Shown: one piece after another, positions 1 to 8,103 of the stretch
How positions within the stretch are numbered: position 1 is the first letter of the stretch
Layout: every line of letters starts with the position of its first letter
NCBI GenBank assembly: GCA_905142475.1
Contig: LR990730.1
Span: 3,410,001 to 3,474,000, forward strand
DNA length: 64,000 nucleotides
Direction: 5' to 3'
Source: Xanthomonas hydrangeae
Lineage (GTDB): Bacteria > Pseudomonadota > Gammaproteobacteria > Xanthomonadales > Xanthomonadaceae
Notes under the pieces: generated by a model
Told to the model about the DNA's origin: nothing
The model's database searches: none
The model's input: the letters and a program-made list of their open reading frames with translations, nothing else
Program-made: the position numbers and the translations under genes

Positions 1-42
1 AAAGATCGCAACTCGCATGGGGGGGGATACTCCTGTGGGGGA

Positions 43-1014
43 TCAGGGAAGGATACCCATCAGTTCGACATCGAACGTCAACGTTGCGTCTGGTCCGATC
101 GGCCCCCCCTGCGTGCCGTTCGGGCCATAGGCCAAGTTGGATGGAATCCAGAAACGATATTTCGAACCGACCGGCATCAACGCAACGCCTTCGGTCCAAC
201 CTGCAATGACTTGATTCAGACCGAACTCGGCCGGCTGGCCGCGCTGGTAGGAACTGTCGAACACCTGCCCGTTGAGCAGCTTGCCTTCGTAGTTCACGCG
301 CACTGTGTTGGTGGGCATCGGACGCTCGCCGCTACCCTGGCGCAACACCGTGTACTGCAAGCCCGAGGCCGTGGTGATCACGCCTTTTTCGGTCTTGTTC
401 TTGGCCAGGAACGCATTGCCTTCTTCGCGATTCTTGGCACCGGCAGCGCCCTGCTTGGCAGAGGCGAAGGCCTGCATCGTCGCTGCGGCTTCCTGCTGGG
501 TCAGACGCGTGGTGCCCTTGGCGAACACGGTGCGCACGGCCTCGATCAGGATCGACAGATCGATCTCGTCCTTGATGCCCGCCAACGACGGGCCCACGGC
601 GCGATCGCCCAGCATCAGGCCGACGTTTTCCTTGGACGGCGCTGCAGGCGCGCTACCCGGCGCCATGCCCGGAACCTGCTGGCCGTTACGCGCCGCCAGC
701 GCGGTGCGCAATGCGGTGTCGGTGGCCTGGGTCTGCTCGTCGGACAACAGCGGCTTGCCGCCCTTGAATGCATTTTCGATGGCGCGTTGCAGTGCGCTTA
801 CATCGATGTCCTGGGCAATCGGCTCGAACGAGCGCGCCACATCCATACCGATGGCGTAGCTGACGTTGTCGCGGGTGCTCTTCTCAGACGATGCATTCAC
901 AACTGGCTTCTCCTTGGTGGCCGCTGCGGCCGGTTGCTGCGACATCGCCGGCATCGATGCCGACAGTGCCACCATCAGTAGCGACGCCGCCGCGCCGCGC
1001 TTTCCCATCTTCAT
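43..1014 (-). CDS. FKBP-type peptidyl-prolyl cis-trans isomerase (FkpA/Mip-like), periplasmic
   Basis: Catalyses prolyl cis-trans isomerisation and probably helps fold exported proteins. The start at 1014 is chosen because it begins directly with a signal peptide (MKMGKRG, hydrophobic core, then a SMPAMSQ cleavage region); the frame stays open to 1077 but that extension is not signal-like. The 323-residue protein carries two successive copies of the helical FKBP N-terminal (dimerisation) module, one starting near STRDNVSYAIGMD and one near SKENVGLMLGD. The FKBP catalytic domain fills the last ~100 residues (VRVNYEGKLLNGQVFDSSY, then AGWTEGVALMPVGSKY and an IPSNLAYG motif). The second N-terminal module is unusual, since Mip/FkpA proteins normally have one. 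Family assignment is secure; FkpA versus Mip naming is not. Confidence 0.93.
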   Translation of the reverse strand: MKMGKRGAAASLLMVALSASMPAMSQQPAAAATKEKPVVNASSEKSTRDNVSYAIGMDVARSFEPIAQDIDVSALQRAIENAFKGGKPLLSDEQTQATDTALRTALAARNGQQVPGMAPGSAPAAPSKENVGLMLGDRAVGPSLAGIKDEIDLSILIEAVRTVFAKGTTRLTQQEAAATMQAFASAKQGAAGAKNREEGNAFLAKNKTEKGVITTASGLQYTVLRQGSGERPMPTNTVRVNYEGKLLNGQVFDSSYQRGQPAEFGLNQVIAGWTEGVALMPVGSKYRFWIPSNLAYGPNGTQGGPIGPDATLTFDVELMGILP

Positions 1015-1104
1015 TCGATGCACTTCCCGAAAGTGAAAAGACACGCCGACGCCGGCGCTGAATGCGCATTGTCGCATGCGCGCGCGGCGTTGCGAGAGCC
1101 GCGC

Positions 1105-1662
1105 TCAGCGCGACGGCGCCTTGAGCTCGCGTTCGATGGCCGCCAGCACGCTCGGATCGTCCGGTTTGATCTTGCTGGGGAACTGCGCCACCACGTGTCC
1201 ATCGCGACCGATCAAATACTTATGGAAGTTCCAACCGGGCGCTACGCCCGTAGCCTGCGTCAAGCGCTGATACAACGGCGTGGCCTGCGCACCCAGCACA
1301 TGCACCTTCTCAAACATCGGGAACTTGACGCCATAGGTCAATGTGCAGAATTCCTGGATCTGCTTCTCAGATCCCGGTTCCTGCCCCTGGAAATCGTTGG
1401 ACGGGAAGCCCAGCACCGAAAAGCCGCGACTGCCGAAGCGCTGGTTCAGCGCCTCCAGCCCTTCGTATTGCGGCGTATAGCCGCACTTGCTGGCGGTGTT
1501 GACCACCATCAGGACCTTGCCGCCGTAGGTACGGTTCAGGTTGATCGGCGCCTTGCCGGCCAGCGGCCGGTAGTCCAGATCCAGCACCGGCGCACCGGCA
1601 GCCAGTGCCGACGCGGAAAAAAAGCCAGCAAAAACAACGATCAGCAACCGGTTGAGCAACAT
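1105..1662 (-). CDS. Glutathione peroxidase family protein, exported
   Basis: Thiol peroxidase of the GPx family (185 residues) that reduces hydrogen or organic peroxides, in bacteria often with thioredoxin rather than glutathione. The catalytic motif VNTASKCGYTPQYEGLE with the peroxidatic Cys is present, as are the family motif GFPSNDFQGQEPG and the C-terminal WNFHKYLIGRDG block. The start at 1662 is preceded by an AAGGGG ribosome binding site and begins a hydrophobic signal-like segment ending in ASALAAG, so it is probably periplasmic. It lies 90 bp upstream of the FKBP gene on the same strand and may be co-transcribed with it. Upstream it diverges from the GntR operon. Confidence 0.93.
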   Translation of the reverse strand: MLLNRLLIVVFAGFFSASALAAGAPVLDLDYRPLAGKAPINLNRTYGGKVLMVVNTASKCGYTPQYEGLEALNQRFGSRGFSVLGFPSNDFQGQEPGSEKQIQEFCTLTYGVKFPMFEKVHVLGAQATPLYQRLTQATGVAPGWNFHKYLIGRDGHVVAQFPSKIKPDDPSVLAAIERELKAPSR

Positions 1663-1732
1663 GCGCGATCCCCTTGAATAGGTTTCGGCTCCTCGCAGAT
1701 GCGGGGTGCCATCAGTTGGGTATGACAGGCAG

Positions 1733-1773
1733 TTGACTGCCTGCGTGTCGGTGTTATAGTTGAATACAACACC
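1733..1773 (+). promoter_or_regulatory. Sigma70 promoter overlapped by GntR/YtrA-type operator
   Basis: A -35 box TTGACT (1733-1738) and a -10 box TATAGT (1755-1760) are separated by 16 bp. The -10 box lies inside the inverted repeat GGTGTT-N12-AACACC (1750-1773), the type of half-site bound by YtrA-subfamily GntR repressors. The layout implies repression by steric occlusion of the operon beginning at 1797, probably by the GntR protein encoded two genes down. Operator identity is inferred from symmetry and position. Confidence 0.7.
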
Positions 1774-1796
1774 AGTCATCCAACGCAGGGGAAAGC

Positions 1797-2045
1797 ATGA
1801 ACAGCACACGCTTCACGCGACCAGCTCCATTGCTGCTGTTCGGCAGCGCCCTGTTCGTCATTGGTTGCCTGGGAGCCGCTTCCAGTCAGGTCACGGAGTC
1901 CGGCGCCGATTATGGCGTGTCGGAGGCGGTTACGGAAAACGCGACAACTCCCCCCGAGGCGCGCACCCGGCCCAGCCGGCATCTGCGCGCATCGCTGTCG
2001 ATGCCCTATTTCTCCTTCGCGCAGGTCCTGCGTCCACGGAGCTGA
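1797..2045 (+). CDS. Small putative lipoprotein, first gene of the GntR-ABC operon
   Basis: An 82-residue protein with no family that I recognise. It begins with a basic N-terminus and a hydrophobic stretch ending in a lipobox-like VIGC, so it is probably exported and possibly lipidated. A GGGGAAAG ribosome binding site precedes the ATG, and its TGA ends 2 bases before the GntR start codon, which fits translational coupling. Its position as first gene after the operator-promoter suggests a product tied to the ABC transporter, or a leader ORF. It is small enough that existence rests mainly on the ribosome binding site, signal and spacing. Confidence 0.6.
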   Translation: MNSTRFTRPAPLLLFGSALFVIGCLGAASSQVTESGADYGVSEAVTENATTPPEARTRPSRHLRASLSMPYFSFAQVLRPRS

Positions 2046-2047
2046 CC

Positions 2048-2410
2048 ATGAACGACATCCAATGGAGCGACGGCGCTCCCATCTATCGCCAACTCAAGGA
2101 ACGGGTGATTGCCATGATGCTCGATGGAATCCTCAAGCCTGGCGACGCCCTGCCCTCGGTGCGGCAAGTGGCGGCCGATTACCAACTCAACCCCATCACC
2201 GTCTCGCGCGCCTATCAAGAGCTGGCCGACGAGAACCTGGTGGAGAAACGCCGCGGCCTGGGCATGTTCATGACCCCGGAAGCCGCACAGAAATTGCGCG
2301 GCAGCGAACGCGAGCGTTTCCTGAATGAAGAATGGCCCGCGGTGCTGGAACGCATCCAGCGCCTGGGACTGTCCATCGACGATCTGTTGCCACAGGGAAA
2401 AACACCATGA
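2048..2410 (+). CDS. GntR-family transcriptional regulator, YtrA subfamily
   Basis: A 120-residue DNA-binding repressor. The N-terminal winged helix-turn-helix is clear (WSDGAPIYRQLKERVIAMML, PGDALPSVRQVAADY, NPITVSRAYQELADENLVE), followed by the short helical tail typical of the YtrA subfamily. The compact length and linkage to an ABC ATPase and permease (overlaps of 4 bases each) match that subfamily. It probably controls its own operon through the inverted repeat at 1750-1773. X. campestris HpaR1 is a known YtrA-subfamily regulator of virulence, but I cannot tell from sequence alone whether this is its orthologue. Confidence 0.92.
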   Translation: MNDIQWSDGAPIYRQLKERVIAMMLDGILKPGDALPSVRQVAADYQLNPITVSRAYQELADENLVEKRRGLGMFMTPEAAQKLRGSERERFLNEEWPAVLERIQRLGLSIDDLLPQGKTP

Positions 2411-3282
2411 CCGCCGTCTCTTCCGACCATGTGGTCGACGCACGTGGCCTGCGCAAGGCCTACAAGCATCGGCTCGCGCTGGATAACACCAGCTTCACCA
2501 TCGCTGCCGGGCGCATCGTGGGATTGATCGGCCCCAACGGCGCCGGCAAGACCACCGCGCTCAAGGCAGTGCTGGGGCTGACCGATTTCGACGGCGAGTT
2601 GCGCGTGCTCGGCATGGATCCGCGCACCCAGCGCAACGCCCTGATGAACGAGGTCTGCTTCATCGCCGACGTGGCGGTGCTGCCGCGCTGGCTGCGGGTT
2701 GGCGAGGCGATCGATTTCGTTGCCGGCGTGCATCCGCGCTTCGATCGCGCCAAGTGCGAGCGCTTTCTGGCCAATACGCAGCTCAACCGCAAATCGCGGG
2801 TGCGCGAATTGTCCAAGGGCATGATCGTGCAGCTGCATCTGGCGCTGGTGATGGCCATCGACGCGCGCATCCTGGTGCTGGACGAGCCCACGCTGGGCCT
2901 GGACATCCTGTATCGCAAGCAGTTCTACCAGCGCCTGCTGGAAGACTATTTCGATGAGCAAAAAACCATCATCGTCACCACCCACCAGGTCGAAGAGATC
3001 GAACACATCCTCACCGATGTGATGTTCATCCGCGACGGCCGCATCGTGCTGACCGCCGACATGGAGAACGTGGCCGAGCGCTACACCGAAGTGCTGGTCA
3101 ATGCCGAGCATCTCGAGGCTGCCAGAGCCATGAAACCGATCGACGAGCGCAGCCTGCCGTTCGGCAAGACCGTGATGCTGTTCGATGGCGTGCCGAAAGA
3201 GCAGCTCGCCCGCTTTGGCGAAACCCGCAATCCCGGCCTTGCCGACCTGTTCGTTGCGGTCATGAAGGGGACCTACGCATGA
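2407..3282 (+). CDS. ABC transporter ATP-binding protein (ABC-2 type export)
   Basis: A 291-residue ATPase that would energise the permease encoded next. Walker A is GPNGAGKTT (around residue 45), the signature is a variant LSKGM in RELSKGMIVQLHLAL, and Walker B is ILVLDEPTLGLD. A switch-histidine region, TTHQVEEIEHI, is present. The ATG overlaps the GntR stop by ATGA and the gene ends in an ATGA overlap with the permease, so the three are one translationally coupled unit. The LSKGM variant is common in CcmA/YtrB-like ATPases. Substrate is unknown; relatives are linked to cell-envelope stress or antimicrobial export. Confidence 0.93.
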   Translation: MTAVSSDHVVDARGLRKAYKHRLALDNTSFTIAAGRIVGLIGPNGAGKTTALKAVLGLTDFDGELRVLGMDPRTQRNALMNEVCFIADVAVLPRWLRVGEAIDFVAGVHPRFDRAKCERFLANTQLNRKSRVRELSKGMIVQLHLALVMAIDARILVLDEPTLGLDILYRKQFYQRLLEDYFDEQKTIIVTTHQVEEIEHILTDVMFIRDGRIVLTADMENVAERYTEVLVNAEHLEAARAMKPIDERSLPFGKTVMLFDGVPKEQLARFGETRNPGLADLFVAVMKGTYA

Positions 3283-4265
3283 ATGCACTCACCCACCAAG
3301 CATCTCCCGCCCGTACGTTCGGCTGGCTGCTGAAACGCGAATACTGGGAACACCGTGGCGGCTTCGTCTGGGCGCAGATCATCACTGGCGGCATCGCGGT
3401 GTTCTTCGCACTGCTGGGCGCGGTGATCGGGGCGATCAGTGCACGCCGCAACATGATCGGCGACAGCATGACGATGTCGGACATGGCCGAGTACACCCGC
3501 ACCCTCGGCCAGGTCGGCGATGGCCTGCTGCTCGCCGGCATCGGGATTGCCTCGGTGGTGCTGGCGTTCGTGGTGTTCTTCTATGCGCTGGGCAGCCTGT
3601 ACGACGACCGCCGCGACCGCAGCGTGCTGTTCTGGAAATCGCTGCCCGTATCCGATGTGCAGACGGTGCTGTCCAAGGCCGCCTGGGCGCTGTTGCTGGC
3701 GCCGCTGATCGCCATCGCGATCGGCGTACTGGTCGGCCTGGCGCTGTGGTTGATCGCCATCGGCGGCGCGTTGATCGCCGGGGTGCCCAATCCGTGGGGA
3801 TTGGCCACCCACTCGCATCCGTTCTCGTTGTTATGGCTGATGCTGCAGACCGTGCCGATGAGCTTGCTGTGGTCGCTGCCGACCGTGGGCTGGCTGATGT
3901 TCTGCTCGGCCTGGGCTACCAGCAAGCCGTTCCTGTGGGCGGTGCTGTTTCCGCTGCTGGCCTGCGTGATGCTGAGCATCCTTTCGGCAATGCCGGGCGT
4001 ATCGCTGCCGATCGGCTGGATCTGGTACATCGTCGGCTACCGCGGCCTGCTCAGCGCCCTGCCCGGCACCTGGTCGCCGCTTGCAGTCAGCGGCAACCTC
4101 GATAGCAGCGCGATGCAGAACCCCAGCGATCTGCTGCAGTGGGTGCTGCAGCACACCGATAGCAGGCTGGTCTACGGCAACCCCGACATCTGGATCGGCG
4201 CTGCCATCGGCGTGGTGCTGATCGCCGCCTCCATCTATCTGCGCCGTCGGCGCTCCGAAGCCTGA
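3279..4265 (+). CDS. ABC-2 type transporter permease
   Basis: A 328-residue integral membrane protein with about six hydrophobic segments: near residues 25-50, 85-110, 140-170, 190-215, 220-245 and a last one near the C-terminus, followed by the basic tail RRRRSEA. A cytoplasmic loop of YDDRRDRSVLFWKSLPVSD type, found in ABC-2 permeases, follows the second segment. It pairs with the ATPase encoded upstream through a 4-base overlap. No substrate can be deduced. Confidence 0.88.
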   Translation: MNALTHQASPARTFGWLLKREYWEHRGGFVWAQIITGGIAVFFALLGAVIGAISARRNMIGDSMTMSDMAEYTRTLGQVGDGLLLAGIGIASVVLAFVVFFYALGSLYDDRRDRSVLFWKSLPVSDVQTVLSKAAWALLLAPLIAIAIGVLVGLALWLIAIGGALIAGVPNPWGLATHSHPFSLLWLMLQTVPMSLLWSLPTVGWLMFCSAWATSKPFLWAVLFPLLACVMLSILSAMPGVSLPIGWIWYIVGYRGLLSALPGTWSPLAVSGNLDSSAMQNPSDLLQWVLQHTDSRLVYGNPDIWIGAAIGVVLIAASIYLRRRRSEA

Positions 4266-4279
4266 GTAAAGGACACCCC

Positions 4280-5110
4280 ATGCGTTCGCACCTGCATCTG
4301 GGTCTGGCCATCTTGTTCGCGTTGCCCGGCGCTGCGTTTGCCCAGGAGCAATGCAAATTCTCCGAGCCGCGCAACCTGGAGCTGAAACTGAGCGGAGTGA
4401 AGTCGGTGTTGTTCGAGGTCGCCTCCAACGATCTGCATCTGGATGCCTCGCCGGGCAGTAGCGGGCGTCTGAGCGGCCGCGCCTGTGCTGCACGCGCCGA
4501 TCTGCTCAACGGCCTGACCGTCACCCAGAAGCGCGTCGGCGACAAGTTGGTGGTGACGCTGGACGACGACCGCAGCATGCGCATCTCTGTCGGCGACAGT
4601 TACGCGTACCTGGATCTGCGCGGCAGCGTGCCCGACACGCTGCTGGTGCAATTCGACGTGGGTTCCGGCGATGCGGAGATCTCCGGTGCGGCAGCGGTCA
4701 GTGCCGACGTCGGGTCCGGCGACATGGCGATTCGTCGCACCAAGGGCCGCGTCACCGCCAAGGTCGGCTCCGGCGACATCGAGCTGGAAGACTTGGGCGC
4801 GTTGCGTGTCTTGGCAGTGGGCTCGGGCGACCTCAAGGCCACGCACGTGCGTGGCGCAGCAGAGGTCGGCAAGGTGGGCTCGGGCGACGTCAAACTGCGC
4901 GGCGTTGCCGGCAACGTCAAGCTCGGCACGATCGGCTCCGGCGATGTCGACATCGACGATGTGCAAGGCGATGTGGGCGTGGACGCGGTCAACTCCGGCG
5001 CATTGAGCGTGCGCAAGGTGCGCGGCAACGTCAGCGTGGCGCGCAAGGGCAGCGGCGATATCGACGTCAGCGATGTCACCGGCAGCACGCGCGTGCCAAC
5101 CGACAACTGA
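4280..5110 (+). CDS. Exported GSGD-repeat protein (DUF4097/DUF2807-like beta-solenoid)
   Basis: A 276-residue protein with a signal peptide (MRSHLHLGLAILFALPGAAF, cleavage near AQEQ). From residue 128 to 260 it carries a run of short beta-type repeats marked by GSGD at about 128, 145, 163, 181, 200, 219 and 257, with a degenerate NSGA at 238; the period is 17-19 residues. Such repeats are expected to form a right-handed beta-solenoid like the DUF4097 or head-GIN adhesin-type domains. It follows the ABC permease by 14 bases, so it is probably part of the GntR operon and may act in the periplasm or at the surface. Function unknown. Confidence 0.8.
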   Translation: MRSHLHLGLAILFALPGAAFAQEQCKFSEPRNLELKLSGVKSVLFEVASNDLHLDASPGSSGRLSGRACAARADLLNGLTVTQKRVGDKLVVTLDDDRSMRISVGDSYAYLDLRGSVPDTLLVQFDVGSGDAEISGAAAVSADVGSGDMAIRRTKGRVTAKVGSGDIELEDLGALRVLAVGSGDLKATHVRGAAEVGKVGSGDVKLRGVAGNVKLGTIGSGDVDIDDVQGDVGVDAVNSGALSVRKVRGNVSVARKGSGDIDVSDVTGSTRVPTDN

Positions 5111-5142
5111 TCACTCATTGAGGATTTGAGGGGAAACTATTG

Positions 5143-5673
5143 ATGAAACTGTTGATGACCGCAGTATTGGCGAGCGCGTTATTGGTCGGTTGCGGCAAGT
5201 CCGAACCCAAGGTCATTGTGTCGGGCCAGGCCAGCGGGAGTGGCGTGACCTTCAATGGCAAGAGTGTGACGCTCAAGCGCGATGGTCTGCCTGCGGCCAC
5301 CATCGCAGTGGATGGCGCGCTCAGCATCGATGGCAAGCCGGTGGCCTTGAACGATGCGCAGCAGCAGGCCATGCGTGGCTTCTACACGCAAATCCAGGGC
5401 GTGGCCGAAAAAGGCATCGACATCGGCACCCAAGGTGCAGCCTTCGGCGCGCATGCGGCGGGCGAAGCGCTCAAGGGCGTGCTCAGCGGCAATACCGAGC
5501 AGATTGGCGACAAGATCGAAGCCCAGGCGGAAACCTTCAAGCACAAGGCCATGCAGATCTGCGATCAGCTGGCCAAGCTGCGCGCCGCGCAGGACGCCGC
5601 TGCGCAACTGGTGCCGGCGTTTGCGCCCTACTCCACCCTCACGCAACACGACGTCGACGACTGCCGCACGTAA
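5143..5673 (+). CDS. Putative lipoprotein (DUF2884/YggN-like)
   Basis: A 176-residue protein with a clear lipobox LLVGC after a short hydrophobic signal. The ATG at 5143 is preceded by GAGGGGAAA. The mature part has an N-terminal segment of short beta strands (SGVTFNGKSVTLKRDGLP, SIDGKPVALND) and a helical C-terminal part rich in Ala, Gln and Lys. The segment VALNDAQQQAMRGFYTQIQG resembles periplasmic YggN/DUF2884 proteins, an assignment I hold only tentatively. It lies 32 bases after the GSGD-repeat gene and may close the same operon. Confidence 0.75.
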   Translation: MKLLMTAVLASALLVGCGKSEPKVIVSGQASGSGVTFNGKSVTLKRDGLPAATIAVDGALSIDGKPVALNDAQQQAMRGFYTQIQGVAEKGIDIGTQGAAFGAHAAGEALKGVLSGNTEQIGDKIEAQAETFKHKAMQICDQLAKLRAAQDAAAQLVPAFAPYSTLTQHDVDDCRT

Positions 5674-5880
5674 GTGCGGCCGTGACAACCGCTGCGTCGT
5701 CGTTGGCAGGCGCAGCGGCTTTCCGAATTGGATGGAGCGCATACCCATGCCGATTCCTGCACGCGAGTTGAGCGCCACCTTGGCCTGCGACATTTTGTCG
5801 GCCATGCCATGCGGCCCAGGCCCGGATCGCCTGACCGGGGCGGGATTACACTAGTGCGCTCCACTCAACCCATCGACCCC

Positions 5881-6303
5881 ATGAACAAGTTCGTGATGCT
5901 CTGCATGGCGCTGCTGCTGTGCACCCTGGCCGCATGTGGCGACCAGTCGTCCCGTCGCGCCGAACGCGGCAAGCCGCGCGTTGCGATCACCACCCAATCG
6001 GTAATGATCCGCCGCCCACCGGCCGCCAATGCGGAAATCACCCCGGACGGCACACTCAAGATCGACGACATTGCGCTGCCGCAGAAAGAGCCGACGCGCG
6101 CCAAGCTGCAGCTGTTGTTCGGGCATCTGCAGATGCTGCGTCAGCAGGCGGTCAACGAGGCCGGCGCGGACCCGGAATACAAGTCGATCAAGCTGACGGT
6201 CACGCCGGACATCCAGAAGATCAGCGGCGAATTACTCAATGAAATCCCGTCGCTGCAGCCGTATCGCGAGAGCTTCGGCAACGTGCAGGCCGAGCGGCAC
6301 TGA
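5881..6303 (+). CDS. Putative lipoprotein, hypothetical
   Basis: A 140-residue protein with a strong signal and lipobox (LCTLAAC, Cys near residue 20). The mature part contains DGTLKIDDIALPQKEPTR, resembling the central segment of the preceding lipoprotein (short beta strands followed by helix), so the two may be diverged paralogues. No catalytic motif is visible. It is separated from the upstream gene by 207 bp and converges on fumC across the 68-bp palindrome at 6347-6414. Function unknown. Confidence 0.75.
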   Translation: MNKFVMLCMALLLCTLAACGDQSSRRAERGKPRVAITTQSVMIRRPPAANAEITPDGTLKIDDIALPQKEPTRAKLQLLFGHLQMLRQQAVNEAGADPEYKSIKLTVTPDIQKISGELLNEIPSLQPYRESFGNVQAERH

Positions 6304-6346
6304 GTAGCGAAGCTGCGCGAAGACCGCAGATTCGCAAGAACCTTGC

Positions 6347-6414
6347 GTAGGAGCGCACTTGTGCGCGACGGGGCCTTATCGATAACGCCCCATCGCGCAC
6401 AAGTGCGCTCCTAC
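6347..6414. repeat. 68-bp near-perfect palindrome (REP-like), between convergent genes
   Basis: Left arm 6347-6374 starts GTAGGAGCGCACTTGTGCGC and right arm 6387-6414 is its complement with one mismatch in 28. The 12-base centre contains the self-complementary TTATCGATAA, so the whole 68 bases fold on themselves. It sits between the convergent lipoprotein and fumC genes, where it could act as a bidirectional terminator or a REP-type element. There is no T tract. Confidence 0.9.
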
Positions 6415-6430
6415 ACACACGCTGCAGTGA

Positions 6431-7837
6431 TCAGCCACCGCTTCCACTGCTGCCGGCCTGGATGCCGCCCAGCGTCAGCGCGGCCGGATCCAGCAAACGC
6501 CGCAGATCCGCTTCGCTGAGCCCGCTGTCTTCCATGGCCACATCCAGCACCGGGCGCTGCTCCTTGTAGGCACGCTTGGCGATCGCGGCGGCCTTCTCGT
6601 AGCCGATGATCGGATTGAGCGCAGTGACCAGGATCGGATTGCGATCCAGCGCCTCGCGCACGCGTTCCTGACGCACTTTCAGCCCGGCGATTGCGGTATC
6701 GGCCAGCAGACGCGACACATTGCCCAGCAGGGTGATCGAATCCAGCAGGTTGTAGGCGATCAGCGGCAGGGTCACATTCAGCTGGAAGTTGCCAGTCTGC
6801 CCGGCCACGGTAATCGCGGTGTGGTGGCCAATGACCTGCGCGCACGCCATCACGGTGGCTTCGGGAATCACCGGGTTGACCTTGCCCGGCATGATCGAGC
6901 TCCCCGGCTGCAGCGCAGGCAATTCGATCTCGCCCAGCCCCGCCAATGGGCCGGCATTCATCCAGCGCAAATCATTGGCGATCTTGATCAAGGCCACCGC
7001 CAGCGCATTGAGCTGACCGGACAGTTCCACCGCATCGTCCTGCGCGGCCAGGCCCTCGAACTTGTTGTCGGCACTCTCGAACTTGAATTTGCTCAGGCTC
7101 GACAAGGCCTTGGCCACCTTGCCGCCGAGACGCGGATCGGCATTGATGCCGGTGCCGATCGCAGTACCGCCGAGCGGCAGGCGCCGCAAACGCTTGAGCG
7201 CGTCGTCGATGCGATCCTGCGCCGAACTCAACTGCGCCGACCATGCGCCGAACTCCTGGCCGAAGGTCAGCGGCATCGCATCCATCAGATGCGTGCGCCC
7301 GGTCTTGACCACCTTGCTCAGACCCTTGGCGCGTTTGTCGATGGTCTTGCGCAGATGCTTGAGCGCGGGCTGCAAGTGCTCCTGCACCGCAAGCAATGCA
7401 GACACGCGGATGGCAGTCGGGATCACGTCGTTGGAACTCTGCCCCAGATTGACGTGATCGTTGGGATGCACCGCGTCCTTGCCGGCGCGCGTGGCCAACG
7501 TGGCGATCACCTCGTTGGCATTCATGTTGGAAGAGGTGCCCGAGCCGGTCTGATAGACATCGATCGGAAATTGCGCGTCATGCGTGCCCTCGGCCACCTG
7601 CAAGGCGGCGTCCTGCACCGTCTTGGCAATCGACTTGGGCAGCAATCCCAGCTCGGCATTGACACCGGCGGCGGCGGCCTTGATCAGGCCCAGCGCGCGG
7701 ATGAAACCACGCGGCATCGGCTGACCCGATACCGGAAAATTCTGCACGGCACGCTGGGTCTGCGCGCCCCACAAGGCATCGGCGGGCACCTGCAATTGCC
7801 CCATGCTGTCGTGTTCGGTCCTGAAACGTTCGCTCAT
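6431..7837 (-). CDS. fumC: Class II fumarate hydratase
   Basis: Iron-independent fumarase of 468 residues that interconverts fumarate and L-malate in the TCA cycle. The superfamily SS-loop signature GSSIMPGKVNP is present, with the upstream motifs YQTGSGTSSNMNANEV and KTGRTHLMDAMPL that build the active site. The start at 7837 (MSERFRTEHD) is preceded by GGAGAG; the frame extends to 7852 but without a better initiation site. It stands alone on the minus strand. purB, from the same fold superfamily, lies 1.6 kb away on the other strand. Confidence 0.97.
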   Translation of the reverse strand: MSERFRTEHDSMGQLQVPADALWGAQTQRAVQNFPVSGQPMPRGFIRALGLIKAAAAGVNAELGLLPKSIAKTVQDAALQVAEGTHDAQFPIDVYQTGSGTSSNMNANEVIATLATRAGKDAVHPNDHVNLGQSSNDVIPTAIRVSALLAVQEHLQPALKHLRKTIDKRAKGLSKVVKTGRTHLMDAMPLTFGQEFGAWSAQLSSAQDRIDDALKRLRRLPLGGTAIGTGINADPRLGGKVAKALSSLSKFKFESADNKFEGLAAQDDAVELSGQLNALAVALIKIANDLRWMNAGPLAGLGEIELPALQPGSSIMPGKVNPVIPEATVMACAQVIGHHTAITVAGQTGNFQLNVTLPLIAYNLLDSITLLGNVSRLLADTAIAGLKVRQERVREALDRNPILVTALNPIIGYEKAAAIAKRAYKEQRPVLDVAMEDSGLSEADLRRLLDPAALTLGGIQAGSSGSGG

Positions 7838-8103
7838 CTGCACTCTCCGCACATCGTTGGATTTGTGGTCAAGGAAGGCTGGCAGCGGGCGTACCCGGGC
7901 TGGCGAGGCTGCCTACGATACTCGCTCGCAGCGTTGCGGCCATGTCGTCGCAAGCCGTGGGCTAGACTGCCCATTGATCAATACGAGGTACCACGCCGCC
8001 ATGGGCGACGACCCTGACTGTAGAAGCGCAGCACCTGCGCCTTTCTCTTTTGCATACCGCAGCATTGCGCAAGCGCAGCAACTAACACCTCGACCTATCG
8101 TCG

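Noticed and set aside
1018-1677. Plus-strand frame opposite the glutathione peroxidase gene
   Set aside because: Antisense to a well-supported gene and without homology-like features.
3273-3818. Long antisense reading frames such as those opposite the permease, purB, sucA-sucB, dnaK and the RND pump
   Set aside because: They lie opposite strongly supported genes, are rich in His/Gln/Arg from high-GC codon shadows, and lack ribosome binding sites and known domains.
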